Virus record (IMG/VR): IMGVR_UViG_3300044846_003506
Span: 1-64,000 of that record
DNA length: 64,000 bases
DNA from: a virus
Strand: one strand, 5' to 3'
A program made the translations under genes and the position numbers. Shown in pieces: positions 8,079 to 17,322 of this stretch (within the stretch, counting starts at the first letter, position 1; every line of letters starts with the position of its first letter). The notes below the pieces were generated by a model. It was not told the origin of the DNA, did not search any database, and was given only the letters and a program-made list of their open reading frames with translations.

Positions 8079-8262
8079 TTTCTTTTTCTTTGTATTGCAA
8101 ATATACGGAAAAAATTATTAAAAAGTTAACTAATACACAAAAAAAAGTTTCTAAAATCCAGTGCCAATCTGTTTGGGTCATTGACACATGAGTACCGAAC
8201 CACATGAACGAACCATACTTGTTCATAACCTCAACTAACAAATACTTTAAAAATTTAACCAT
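8047..8262 (-). CDS. Small membrane protein
   Basis: 71 residues with one strong transmembrane segment (WILETFFCVLVNFLIIFSVY, about 34-53) and a basic, charged C-terminal tail. First gene of the 7321-8262 - strand cluster, overlapping the next start by 32 bases. It diverges from the gene at 8299. Function unknown. Confidence 0.5.
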   Translation of the reverse strand: MVKFLKYLLVEVMNKYGSFMWFGTHVSMTQTDWHWILETFFCVLVNFLIIFSVYLQYKEKENEKLRKTDNT

Positions 8263-8287
8263 ATAATTATTATTACAATTATAATTA

Positions 8288-8295
8288 TATTTATT
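8288..8295 (+). promoter_or_regulatory. TATTTATT element (late-promoter candidate)
   Basis: TATTTATT three bases before the ATG at 8299, the first gene of the large 8.3-17 kb virion-gene run. Confidence 0.45.
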
Positions 8296-8298
8296 TAT

Positions 8299-8628
8299 AT
8301 GGAAAAAAGAAATCTTAATGAACCAAATCCCAAATTAAAAGAAGGTGATAGAATCATTTTAATATATATGGACGGGGAAGAAATCCCGATAGGTTCAAAA
8401 GGAATTGTTGTTGGGATAAACGGACAACCTAGATTTAGACCAACAGACTCTGGTATGGGCTATTGGGTTGAGTTTTATGATCCTGAAGATAATCAATTTA
8501 TTTCCAAATTAACATTAATACCCCAAGATGATGTATGGGTGTATGATAAAGATTATTATGAAAATGAAACTTTAAAGGAAAGTTTATTTTTCATAACTAA
8601 AAAAAATATAAACAAAGTAAAATTATAA
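8299..8628 (+). CDS. Small SH3/KOW-like beta-barrel protein
   Basis: 109 residues. Residues 12-60 have the pattern KLKEGDRIILIYM, then IPIGSKGIVVGI and YWVEFYD. This is a small beta-barrel of the kind in KOW or DUF4314-like proteins that limit access or bind nucleic acid. Assignment by pattern only. First gene of the 8.3-17 kb run, two bases upstream of the next ATG. Confidence 0.55.
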   Translation: MEKRNLNEPNPKLKEGDRIILIYMDGEEIPIGSKGIVVGINGQPRFRPTDSGMGYWVEFYDPEDNQFISKLTLIPQDDVWVYDKDYYENETLKESLFFITKKNINKVKL

Positions 8629-8630
8629 TT

Positions 8631-9158
8631 ATGAGAGGATTTTCAATGATGTCTGATGACGAAAGAAATAGAATAAAACAATTACACTCAACACCTTATG
8701 ACGGGTATTCTGTTGGTAATGTTCCGACAAATATGACACCGTTAACGGTTTATGACCCAGCACAAGATAAATTAGGTATTACGGTAACCTCTAATGGAAA
8801 CGTAAAACCATATCACAATCACAGAATTAATGAAATTGCTGCAAAGAATTTACATTACGACGAAATAGATCCGGCATACGAATTTGATTCAAGTGGTCCT
8901 GGAGATGAAAATTTAGGGTATAATGTTTATAATCAAACAAAACCGCCGTATGATTTTGATTCACAAGGACCTGCAGATCCCTTTTATGGTGGAGGTTATC
9001 AAACTGGAGATGAGGGTGACGGAAATGATTTAAAAAAAGATTTTGAATTTGATATGGTTGATTTTGAAGATTATATTGAAAATAAAAATAAAGAGAACAT
9101 AGAAGAAAGTGTTTTTAAAACTATCGATATGTTTAAGAGGTTTAAAAAATTTAACTAA
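8631..9158 (+). CDS. Acidic repeat protein with degenerate leader
   Basis: 175 residues. The N-terminus MRGFSMMSDDERNRIKQLHS shares the E..RI...H pattern seen in the 33280-33633 leader, but lacks an L/I-x-E cut site. The middle repeats DPAYEFDSSGPGDENLGY and PPYDFDSQGPADPFYGG (about residues 83-125), a double FDS-GP motif. C-terminus acidic then helical. Its stop overlaps the next start. Possibly a virion protein. Function unknown. Confidence 0.55.
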   Translation: MRGFSMMSDDERNRIKQLHSTPYDGYSVGNVPTNMTPLTVYDPAQDKLGITVTSNGNVKPYHNHRINEIAAKNLHYDEIDPAYEFDSSGPGDENLGYNVYNQTKPPYDFDSQGPADPFYGGGYQTGDEGDGNDLKKDFEFDMVDFEDYIENKNKENIEESVFKTIDMFKRFKKFN

Positions 9159-9463
9159 TGGAAGTAGTTGAAATATTGTCACATTATATCGATAAAACTC
9201 AAAATTTGATAAATGTTGAATTTAGGGTTATAGGGGATGATGACGATTTAATTAGAGAGGATTTAATTGAGTATACATTTTTTGAAGAGTTTGGTTTTGA
9301 CAATAAAAAAAATTTTGAGATTTTTAACGAGGTCATTGAAGAGTCTGATGAGTGGGAAGATGATGACGTTGACTACTTTAATGACGAAGAAACATTAATT
9401 TCTTTTTTGAATGAATATTATGTAGTTTACCCTAAAAAGTTACCAAAAGCACAATTTAGATAA
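9158..9463 (+). CDS. Small very acidic protein
   Basis: 101 residues dominated by D and E, with a basic C-terminal tail (YPKKLPKAQFR). The start overlaps the preceding stop and the stop overlaps the following start, so it is embedded in the operon. An acidic chaperone or scaffold-like role is conceivable, but nothing identifies it. Confidence 0.55.
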   Translation: MEVVEILSHYIDKTQNLINVEFRVIGDDDDLIREDLIEYTFFEEFGFDNKKNFEIFNEVIEESDEWEDDDVDYFNDEETLISFLNEYYVVYPKKLPKAQFR

Positions 9464-11037
9464 TGAATTTAAACGAACAAATAAGAGAAATAAAAAAACT
9501 AATTGGTATAATGGAAAATACTAAATTAGGAAGTAATGTTTTAATAATGGGTGATAAAATCGCCAAATATTTAAAATTACCTGATTTTGAAATTATTGAT
9601 AGTTTGATAGATGAAGACATGACTGTCGACTTATTAATTGATAGAATATCAGAGCAAGAACTTAATGAAAAAATTGAAGAGATTTTTTTATCTATTGGTT
9701 CTAATGATTTGTTTGATCCAAATAATGATATAGGCGGATTAGTAAGTAAAATTTATGATTTTTTTCCTAATTCAAGACTTCATCTAATAAAGGGATATGT
9801 AAATACATTTGAATTTGGGTTAGATGAAGACGAAATAGATGAGGTAAAAGAAGATGCTGTTACTTTTTTTGAATTATTTAAAAAAGAAGGTATAAAAATT
9901 ATTGGTGGAGAAATCACTGGTAAAATGTCTGTTGTTGGAAATGATATTATAAAATTAAATTCCACAGTTATTGAAAAATTAAAAAACTACATTTTAGGGT
10001 TTGTATTTAATTTTGAAATTAAAGATACTGCGGAAGTTGAAACTGTTGTTTTTTCTGATTTGGATATTGATGAAAAAACCGATTTTGATACTATATACGA
10101 ATTTTTGGATCTATTTGAAAAAATTGTTAAGTCTAATAATACCTATAGTGAAAACATTGGGGATAGATATATTGGTGAGGTTGAAATGATTCAAATTGCT
10201 TTGGCGTTTTTAGGTTATGAGAACGAAATAACAATAAATGGTAAATACGATTCTAAAACAAAAACCGCAGTTTTTAATTTCCAAAGAAAAAATAATTTAT
10301 CAGAAACGGGTATCGCAAATAAAGAAACATTGACTGAAATTTTATGGGAATTAAAGGCCAATGGTTTTGAAGAAGATGATTTAGGTAAATTCTTAAACGA
10401 CCCTAATAAGAAGAAAAAACAATACGAAGTTGACTCTTACGATTTAAAATCATATTGTGATGAAATAATTGATGGTATTGAGGGTGGTTACGCAAACGAA
10501 TCTCACTTTAAAGCAAGTGCAGAAAAAACGGATAGTAAAGATATGAAAAAAGCATTATTGAATTCTTCTGAAACTATGTATGGAATGGATAGAGTGGGTG
10601 GTAATTGGGATAGTCACCCTGTTGGTAAGGATTTTTGGCAATTGATAGATGAAAATAGTGGATGGGCTGAAGAATCCGCAGACAAACCTAAATGGACTCA
10701 TGGGTACATGGGAGGAAGTTTAGAAAGTAAATTAAGAAGTTATGTTTATGATATGATGATTCCAATTTATGAAGACTTAAAAGGCCAATATTTAGATTCA
10801 GAAACAAAAAAATTAGTAGAAGAAGACAAAAGATTGGTACTACACTTTTTATATGCTTGTTGGAACGGTAGTGATTTTTTTAGACAATTCGCCGACACTT
10901 TGAATAGTGAAGTATCGAGTGGAAATACAGATAGAGATTCACTTTATGAGATTGCAATCAACTCAAGATTAAATCATAGTAATGACGTTATAAGAAAAAC
11001 AGGACAAAAATTAAAGGGAGTTATTGAATCTTTATAA
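9463..11037 (+). CDS. Leader-bearing virion cell-wall protein: peptidoglycan-binding plus muramidase-like region
   Basis: 524 residues. Leader MNLNEQIREIKKLIGIME-N, with a predicted cut after Glu18. Residues about 25-175 resemble an SGNH fold (LIMGDKIA, then LSIGSNDLFD), but the catalytic Ser position is Lys. Residues about 230-296 are a PG_binding_1 domain (MIQIALAFLGY, AVFNFQRKNNLSETGIAN). The C-terminal part (about 325-520) starts with IIDGIEGGYANES, like the Glu-Gly-Gly motif of GH108-type muramidases. Probably ejected with the DNA to open the wall. The enzyme assignment is tentative. Confidence 0.6.
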   Translation: MNLNEQIREIKKLIGIMENTKLGSNVLIMGDKIAKYLKLPDFEIIDSLIDEDMTVDLLIDRISEQELNEKIEEIFLSIGSNDLFDPNNDIGGLVSKIYDFFPNSRLHLIKGYVNTFEFGLDEDEIDEVKEDAVTFFELFKKEGIKIIGGEITGKMSVVGNDIIKLNSTVIEKLKNYILGFVFNFEIKDTAEVETVVFSDLDIDEKTDFDTIYEFLDLFEKIVKSNNTYSENIGDRYIGEVEMIQIALAFLGYENEITINGKYDSKTKTAVFNFQRKNNLSETGIANKETLTEILWELKANGFEEDDLGKFLNDPNKKKKQYEVDSYDLKSYCDEIIDGIEGGYANESHFKASAEKTDSKDMKKALLNSSETMYGMDRVGGNWDSHPVGKDFWQLIDENSGWAEESADKPKWTHGYMGGSLESKLRSYVYDMMIPIYEDLKGQYLDSETKKLVEEDKRLVLHFLYACWNGSDFFRQFADTLNSEVSSGNTDRDSLYEIAINSRLNHSNDVIRKTGQKLKGVIESL

Positions 11038-11052
11038 ATTAAAAAAATTATA

Positions 11053-11331
11053 ATGACACATACTTTTGAAAATTTGACGGCAAAAATTTTTATTAAAAAA
11101 ACCAAATTTTTTGGGTTAGTTAAAAAATACGCAGTTTTTGTAGTGGTACCCTCTTTGGTTATTGCTAAAATTCAAACAAATATTAATAATTTACCTTTTG
11201 AAAAGTTAACGACCTTAGATTTGAATAAGTTATTAAGTTTTGTAAAAGAAAATGGGTATGTTTTAAGTTATGGTACTCAAAACAAAAAGTTAAAAAAAAT
11301 ATTAAAAAATAAAGTCAATAAATTTAAGTAA
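11053..11331 (+). CDS. Small basic protein with hydrophobic patch
   Basis: 92 residues, lysine-rich, with a hydrophobic stretch (YAVFVVVPSLVIAKI, about 27-41) that could be a single membrane segment. No recognised family. It lies between two leader-bearing genes in the 8.3-17 kb run. Confidence 0.5.
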   Translation: MTHTFENLTAKIFIKKTKFFGLVKKYAVFVVVPSLVIAKIQTNINNLPFEKLTTLDLNKLLSFVKENGYVLSYGTQNKKLKKILKNKVNKFK

Positions 11332-11339
11332 TTTTAAAC

Positions 11340-11347
11340 TATTTATA
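11340..11347 (+). promoter_or_regulatory. TATTTATA element (late-promoter candidate)
   Basis: TATTTATA four bases before the ATG at 11352 of a leader-bearing gene. Confidence 0.4.
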
Positions 11348-11351
11348 TAAA

Positions 11352-11669
11352 ATGGATAAAATACAAGAAAATATTGAAAGGATTTTAGCACTAATGGAAA
11401 CAAAATCTTCTAAGAAAAAATCTGATGAAGGGGAGATTGAAATGAAAGAAGAAGGTGAAGGGGGAGATACTGCCACTGACACTAAAAGTAGTGGGGGATA
11501 CCCAACAGTAAAAAAACATAGTGACACTTATCCTACAAAAAGAGGAAAGGCTAATATGTTAGGTAAAAATGGTGAAAAATGGGAAAGTGGGTTAACGAGA
11601 GGAAAGGCTAATAAAATAGATAATTCAAAATGGGAAAGTGGTAGGACTATGGGGTCTACAGGACCATAA
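11352..11669 (+). CDS. Leader-bearing protein with short internal repeats
   Basis: 105 residues. Leader MDKIQENIERILALME-T, with a predicted cut after Glu16. The mature part is low-complexity and charged. Its C-terminal half repeats RGKAN...KWESG.T twice (about residues 63-100), visible also in the DNA at 11540-11650. No fold recognised. It may be an internal head protein that is unstructured until delivery. Predicted from leader and position only. Confidence 0.6.
   Translation: MDKIQENIERILALMETKSSKKKSDEGEIEMKEEGEGGDTATDTKSSGGYPTVKKHSDTYPTKRGKANMLGKNGEKWESGLTRGKANKIDNSKWESGRTMGSTGP
11540..11650 (+). repeat. Two-copy imperfect direct repeat inside a gene
   Basis: GAGGAAAGGCTAAT and AAATGGGAAAGTGG each occur twice, giving the repeated GKAN...KWESG peptide. 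Confidence 0.6.
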
Positions 11670-11683
11670 TTAAATTTAGTGAT

Positions 11684-13882
11684 ATGAAAAATTTAGAAGA
11701 AGAACTATTAAAACAATTAAGGTTAATGAGTTATGATCGGGGTAAAATATTATCTGAACAAATAACCGATTTTGGCTCACAACAAAAAAGTGATCGACTA
11801 GGGACTGACGGTGATTTTAAACCATATAAAAAGGATTATACTAAACCAAAAACTCCAAGTGACTCGGAAAAAAAAGAATACGACAATAATGTTGCAAATT
11901 ATGTATATAACAAAATAGTAAACGAAATTAGCCCTAAAGGATCTGCATTACAATTTTGGAATTGGGGTACGGATGAAAACGGATTAACGTATGCTATACA
12001 ACAAATAAAAAATAAACAACAATATCAAATACTAAGAAATTTATTAGCTAAAAAATACCCCGAATCTGCACCACCAAACACCCTATTACAATTTTTACAA
12101 GAAAAAGAATTTTCCACAGCGTTTTACTCGGCCGGTATGCAGGACGAATTGAGAAGTGGTCCGTTACCTTTAGGTCAAGAATATCAATATCAGACAAATG
12201 ATAAATTTTTAAGATTAATGAAAGAACGACTAGAAATTTTTAATTCTGAGGAAACCTATAATACTAATAAATTAAACCTTAATGACCCATTAGCCGGAGC
12301 TATTTCTATGGTTATACCTCCTGCGGCATCAGAATCGTTACACTTAGCACTACCTGCGTTATCAATGGCTCTTAGTGTTTTTCCACCTGCGGCGGTTGCT
12401 GTTGAGTTAATTGATGCCGGTCTTTATTATGCCGAGGGGGATAAATATTCTGCAGGTCTAGGTCTTTGTTTTGCATTTATACCTGGTGGTGCCTTTGGTA
12501 TGTTAGCAAAAAAATTAGGGGCTGCCGGAAAAAAAATATTAATGAAAAAGGTATCTGAAGAAGCTTCAGGAGTTGCAGTAAAATACACTGATGATGAAAT
12601 TAATGCACTTAAATCATTATCAGAAGGATCCACAGAGGCTGCGTTAAAAGCCGCATTATCAAGTAAAGCGTTAGTTTATTTAATAAGAGGAGCATCCACA
12701 ATAATTGAACTATTTAAAATTGTTTATTGGTTAGTTAAAAAAGGGTTTTTACTTCCAAAATTTTTAGTTACAACAGGTATTGAAATAGGTGGAGTATTTT
12801 ATGCTTGGGATTACATTGCATCTGTTTTAGGTCTATGTAATACAATGGGGTTAAAGAAATTTAGTGAGGCAGAAGAACAACATTTTAAATTAATCGGAGA
12901 TGCCTCCAAGTTTTTACAAAGATTTACAGATGATTGTGAAAAAAATAGAGCAATAGCATATTCTCAAGAACTCATAAAAGCATCAACGTCGACAACTAAA
13001 CAAAGGGTTATACTAAAATTACAAAATATTGTTGATAATAATTATGTTTTAACAAACTTGAACTTTGCTAATAAAAAACTTTTAGAAACAATGGCCGTTC
13101 AGGTTGCTTTAAGGGCATTGGGAATGGATAAATATAATTACACAACTTTGGTTGCCAGCCCTAACGAAAAAACATATGTTGAAAAGTCATACGACCCGAA
13201 TGATCCTTGGGTAAAGTTAATGTTGCTTGGGAATAGTGAGGAATCAGTAAAAAAAATGTGGAAAATAAAACAAAACCAAGATAAACAGGAAGTTTCAAAA
13301 TCAAATTTGGTTAGATATGACGATCCTGTAACAGGTAAAGTTTTTTATTTTGATTCTTATGAGGATTATAATTTAGCAACTAAAAATAAATTAAATTTTG
13401 GTAGAGAAGTCGGAACAAATCAAAAAGTAACATATGTACAAAGTACAAAAACGGAATTGTTTACCGCAAACTTTAATTGGGGATACTATAATGAGGACAC
13501 AAAAAAAATGGTTGAGGAGTTCCAAAGAAAAAATAACTTATCAGTTGATGGTGAGGTTGGCGTTAATACCGCAAAAAAACTTATTGAAAAAGTTAATGCG
13601 TTAGGTTCCGTTAGTGGTTATGGTTCAGGAATTGACAAATTAACGGCAGAAGAGATGATAGAAATAGAAAAAACGGTTGTTGAGCAAATACAAAAAGAAA
13701 GGGAAAATGCATTATCTGTTGAAGATTTAAAACAAAAACCAACGGCAGCTCAAATACAAAAGGCGGAAAATGATATTAAACAAAATCAAACTAATGAACT
13801 TAATAAACAAGACCCATCATTATTTAAGATGGACTGGGTAATTTCTGATTTTGATGCAACATACGAAATAAAAACAGAATAA
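11684..13882 (+). CDS. Large leader-bearing ejection-protein candidate with membrane segments and peptidoglycan-binding domain
   Basis: 732 residues. The leader runs to KILSE-Q, with a predicted cut after Glu25. Residues about 200-275 form a long hydrophobic Ala/Pro/Gly-rich region (LALPALSMALSVFPPAAVAV, then GLCFAFIPGG), and more hydrophobic helices follow at about 335-385. This is reminiscent of the membrane regions of pore-forming toxins. Near residues 595-645 there is a PG_binding_1-like repeat (MVEEFQRKNNLSVDGEVG) matching the one in the 9463-11037 protein. A head-packaged protein that crosses the envelope during DNA entry fits these features, but no enzyme activity is visible. Confidence 0.6.
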   Translation: MKNLEEELLKQLRLMSYDRGKILSEQITDFGSQQKSDRLGTDGDFKPYKKDYTKPKTPSDSEKKEYDNNVANYVYNKIVNEISPKGSALQFWNWGTDENGLTYAIQQIKNKQQYQILRNLLAKKYPESAPPNTLLQFLQEKEFSTAFYSAGMQDELRSGPLPLGQEYQYQTNDKFLRLMKERLEIFNSEETYNTNKLNLNDPLAGAISMVIPPAASESLHLALPALSMALSVFPPAAVAVELIDAGLYYAEGDKYSAGLGLCFAFIPGGAFGMLAKKLGAAGKKILMKKVSEEASGVAVKYTDDEINALKSLSEGSTEAALKAALSSKALVYLIRGASTIIELFKIVYWLVKKGFLLPKFLVTTGIEIGGVFYAWDYIASVLGLCNTMGLKKFSEAEEQHFKLIGDASKFLQRFTDDCEKNRAIAYSQELIKASTSTTKQRVILKLQNIVDNNYVLTNLNFANKKLLETMAVQVALRALGMDKYNYTTLVASPNEKTYVEKSYDPNDPWVKLMLLGNSEESVKKMWKIKQNQDKQEVSKSNLVRYDDPVTGKVFYFDSYEDYNLATKNKLNFGREVGTNQKVTYVQSTKTELFTANFNWGYYNEDTKKMVEEFQRKNNLSVDGEVGVNTAKKLIEKVNALGSVSGYGSGIDKLTAEEMIEIEKTVVEQIQKERENALSVEDLKQKPTAAQIQKAENDIKQNQTNELNKQDPSLFKMDWVISDFDATYEIKTE

Positions 13883-13897
13883 AAAATAATTATAAAT

Positions 13898-16411
13898 ATG
13901 GAAAATAATTTATTATACGAAATCGCAAGATTTAGACAACTTTCGGGTTTAAATTTAATTAATGAACAAACTGCGGTTGATAATTTATTGGCGTTAGCGG
14001 GAAAAAGAATTAAAAATGTTGATGATATTATTAATGGTTTAGAGTTGTCGGGTAAAGAATTAACGGATGCTGACATTGATAAATTTTGTAATGAGTTACA
14101 AGGTATTGGTGCAATGACTGACGATAGCCTTAAAAAATTAAGAAAGGAATTAAAGGCTAATGCTAATTTAAGATCCTCACTTTCAAAACAGTCTGAAGAT
14201 TTTGTTTCGGCAATAAAAAATACCGGTAAAAGAATAGATAATGTTGCAGGATTAGCAGGTGTTGCGATTTTAAACAAAACACAAATGTTAAATATTGCAA
14301 CAAAACTTGTTAAACAATTTATTGATGTTGTTGGATCTAAAACACATAAAGTATTTGATACAATAGATAGTTCATTTGCAAAAACATTACAAGGGGGGTT
14401 TGATAAGGGAATTGGTTTACATAATATTGAAGAAGTTTGGGATACAATTGATGGGTACATTTTGGAAAACATTAATGGTTCAGGTTTAAGCCCAGAATTA
14501 GCAGAAGCTCAGTTTAAAGAGTTCTCTAAAAGGATAAGAGAAAGTTCAAAGACTAAAGATATTATTGATAAATTTAATGCTAATGGTAGAAACGCAGGTA
14601 AACCAAAAAGAACAACATCTGTAACAGAATATAGTGACAATTATAAACTACCGGAAGAGTGGCTTGGTGGTAAAAAATGGTTAGCGACCGACGAATCAGG
14701 AAAGGTTATAAAATATTCGGATTCGGTACCTGCCAAAGTTGATGGTGATAATTTACCGAATAAGGTTGATGATGCTGAGGATGTATTTGATGATTACGAT
14801 TTAATCGATGACGGTACCGGAGGAGGACCAGATCCGATTATTAATGAAATGGAATTAAAACATCCTGGATTTTTTGCAAAATTCGGATATTATTGGATAC
14901 CTGACGAGTTTTATAATTTATTAAGAAGTTTTTTTGGGTTTAGAACATCTAGAGTCTATCAACAAGAAGTCGATAAAATTACAAACACATTAGTTACTGA
15001 ATTTCTTCCAAAATTCAAAACCGCCAGCAATAAGATTACAACTGAAAATATTGACCAATTCAATTCAACAGTAAGACAATTACTATATGATTTAAAATTG
15101 GCTAAACCTTCGGGAATGACTTGGGATGACCTTTGGGTTGCGGTAAAGGAGAACCTAAGGGCTAAAGCGGGTAATGTTGAAGGTATTGATGCTTTTATTA
15201 AGGAAATAGAACAGGCGAGTGGTAAAGAAAGTATAGAAAAATTCATTGAAATAATGAATAGGGTTGCCAAGCAACCAAAACTATTTTTTCCAAAAGCCGG
15301 AGAAAGATGGGCATTACAGTCGGCTGAAAGTATCCAGGATTGGCTCGGAATTGCTAAGTTCTTCGAAGAAAGTAGTGAAACTATGAAGAATCTTAAAACC
15401 ACTTGGAAGTCAAATTGGTTTACTGATTTTATTCCTCAACTATTCCGTGAAATATGGAGTTGGTTTAGTGGGTTTTTATTATACCAAGCACCTAGAACAC
15501 TTCAGAGAATTTTAAATGATATTAGTTATGCTGGAATTACCGACAGAAATTTAGTAAAATCTTTAGTGTCGACTTATTTATCGATGCTTTTTGTTTCTTA
15601 TTTTTTTAGTCCAGTTTGGGAAAGTTTAAGGACTTTAGGTGATACATTATTTGGTAGTAAAATTGAAGGAATGTTTGAATATTTAGGAATCCCTTATGAA
15701 AGAGATCAATCTATAAAAGATGAGAGTGGTATGGAGGTTTTATTGAGTGGTTATAAAGAAAAATATAGAAACCTTATTGGTATGGATTTAAATTTAGAAG
15801 ATTTTAAAATTGTTGGAAAAGGACCAATTATTGAAGCGGTCATGGGATTAATTGATAAATACACCAATGAGTCCCCTGAAGAAGCTAAAAATAATGCAAT
15901 TAAGGCGTTTAACGATGAAGAAAAAAAATTCAAAGACGAGACAATAAAAGAAAATAACGAAAGGGCGAATAAACTTTGGTCCGAAGCGGATAATAAAGAA
16001 AAAAAAGAAATAATGAATAAAAACGGTTACAAAAAAGTGGTCGATTTAATTTATTATGGGGTGCAGGGTTTAAGTCTTGAACAAAGAGAAAAAATGGTAA
16101 AATCTCTTGATTTTATACCTGGGATGGACCCAACAATTCAGAATGATATTGAAAACAACACTATTTCAGATTTTAGAAATTATAAAAAAAATCAAGTTCC
16201 GGGTAGTAAACCAGGGATTAAAAACTATGTTCAGTCAATTAAAGACGTTTCCGGATCTATAGTAATTAAAGATAAAAACGGAATATCATATAAGGTAATT
16301 AATAGAGATGGTAATTTATTATACATAGAACCGTCATTTAATGATTTGGAAAAAAATCCAGATTTAGAGAAAACCACAAAACCTATAAATACTTTTGCAG
16401 ATAAGTTATAA
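13898..16411 (+). CDS. Large leader-bearing internal virion protein candidate with membrane region
   Basis: 837 residues. Leader MENNLLYEIARFRQLSGLNL then INE-Q, with a predicted cut after Glu23. The N-terminal 250 residues are helical. A hydrophobic stretch at about 520-585 (FLLYQAPRTLQRIL, LVSTYLSMLFVSYFFSPVW) could insert in membrane. The C-terminus is charged and helical. It starts 15 bases after the previous leader-bearing giant, and the pair looks like an ejection apparatus. No homologous family recognised. Confidence 0.6.
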   Translation: MENNLLYEIARFRQLSGLNLINEQTAVDNLLALAGKRIKNVDDIINGLELSGKELTDADIDKFCNELQGIGAMTDDSLKKLRKELKANANLRSSLSKQSEDFVSAIKNTGKRIDNVAGLAGVAILNKTQMLNIATKLVKQFIDVVGSKTHKVFDTIDSSFAKTLQGGFDKGIGLHNIEEVWDTIDGYILENINGSGLSPELAEAQFKEFSKRIRESSKTKDIIDKFNANGRNAGKPKRTTSVTEYSDNYKLPEEWLGGKKWLATDESGKVIKYSDSVPAKVDGDNLPNKVDDAEDVFDDYDLIDDGTGGGPDPIINEMELKHPGFFAKFGYYWIPDEFYNLLRSFFGFRTSRVYQQEVDKITNTLVTEFLPKFKTASNKITTENIDQFNSTVRQLLYDLKLAKPSGMTWDDLWVAVKENLRAKAGNVEGIDAFIKEIEQASGKESIEKFIEIMNRVAKQPKLFFPKAGERWALQSAESIQDWLGIAKFFEESSETMKNLKTTWKSNWFTDFIPQLFREIWSWFSGFLLYQAPRTLQRILNDISYAGITDRNLVKSLVSTYLSMLFVSYFFSPVWESLRTLGDTLFGSKIEGMFEYLGIPYERDQSIKDESGMEVLLSGYKEKYRNLIGMDLNLEDFKIVGKGPIIEAVMGLIDKYTNESPEEAKNNAIKAFNDEEKKFKDETIKENNERANKLWSEADNKEKKEIMNKNGYKKVVDLIYYGVQGLSLEQREKMVKSLDFIPGMDPTIQNDIENNTISDFRNYKKNQVPGSKPGIKNYVQSIKDVSGSIVIKDKNGISYKVINRDGNLLYIEPSFNDLEKNPDLEKTTKPINTFADKL

Positions 16412-16430
16412 ATAAAAAAAATAAATAAAA

Positions 16431-17294
16431 ATGGAAGGAAAAAGATTTGACGAAGATAATTTTAAACATTGGAAGGACACTTTCAAGTTTCAATCATACG
16501 ATCCAAAAACTGCGGAGTATAAAGATGTTAAAATAAAGACAGACGATGTAATGGATAGAATTAACCATTACAGGAAAAAATATGATGAGGATGATGCCTT
16601 TGTTCGTGCGGTTGTTGATACACACGAAGACGTTGTTAAAATCATGTTCACAAAAGATTTGGCACATTTAACAGAATCAACACAATTGGTTGGTTTAGCC
16701 AGTGTTTTACAAAGTTTAAGAGAAGGTCGTGGTGAAATGGAAATATGGTCAGTTGCTAGACCGGCCGATGGGAACTGGTTTTTAGTTAAAGGTTCTTTTA
16801 ATAAAAAAGAATTAGCAAATATGGATCTCCATAAAAAAGAACCAAGAAATAAAGAAACTGAAAATAGAGAAAAACCTGAAGAAGGTTTAAAAAAAAAAGA
16901 AGAGACCGCACTACAAAGACTGAAGACTGATGAAGTTTCAGGGTTAGAAAATCTACCTGTAAGTGTAAAACAAAAAATAAGAGAAAAAATGTCAAAAGGA
17001 TGGACAACAGAACCTCCTTTTGAATTTTTTAATGAATTCTACACTGAAAGTGAGATAAACTCTATTTTCAATGGTAAAATCAATATATATAAATTAAAAC
17101 CAACCGAAGAATTTTTTAGATCTTTAGTTCAAAATTCAGCGAAACTTAACCTAAAAAGAGGGTTTTGTAGAGCAATTTATTTAGCAAAGGCTGACACCGA
17201 CATTAATGAAAATTCAAAAAAAGTTGTTGACCATATTTTAAATAAATGTAACCAAAGATATGATAATAAATTAGGAGTTTATTCTAAATTTTAA
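16431..17294 (+). CDS. Hypothetical protein of the virion-gene run
   Basis: 287 residues. An N-terminal alpha/beta part (about 1-130) is followed by a lysine/glutamate-rich linker (about 130-165) and a helical C-terminal part. There is no leader, signal peptide or membrane segment. It ends the 8.3-17.3 kb run, just before a new TATTTATT element. Function unknown. Confidence 0.55.
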   Translation: MEGKRFDEDNFKHWKDTFKFQSYDPKTAEYKDVKIKTDDVMDRINHYRKKYDEDDAFVRAVVDTHEDVVKIMFTKDLAHLTESTQLVGLASVLQSLREGRGEMEIWSVARPADGNWFLVKGSFNKKELANMDLHKKEPRNKETENREKPEEGLKKKEETALQRLKTDEVSGLENLPVSVKQKIREKMSKGWTTEPPFEFFNEFYTESEINSIFNGKINIYKLKPTEEFFRSLVQNSAKLNLKRGFCRAIYLAKADTDINENSKKVVDHILNKCNQRYDNKLGVYSKF

Positions 17295-17313
17295 TAATAT
17301 ACATTAACCTTGA

Positions 17314-17321
17314 TATTTATT
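17314..17321 (+). promoter_or_regulatory. TATTTATT element abutting a start codon
   Basis: TATTTATT one base before the ATG at 17323, with a second in-frame ATG at 17326. The tight spacing means a promoter here would give a leaderless or nearly leaderless transcript. Confidence 0.4.
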
Positions 17322-17322
17322 A

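Noticed and set aside
9540-9700. Active SGNH esterase domain in the 9463-11037 protein
   Set aside because: LSIGSNDLF looks like SGNH block III, but the nucleophile position in block I reads GDK, not GDS, so an active esterase is not supported.
13786-14472. Long open frame of 228 codons on the - strand
   Set aside because: It lies antisense to the ends of two large virion genes, and its Ser/Leu/Ile-rich composition is what the complement of A-rich coding sequence gives. No initiation or coding signals are present.
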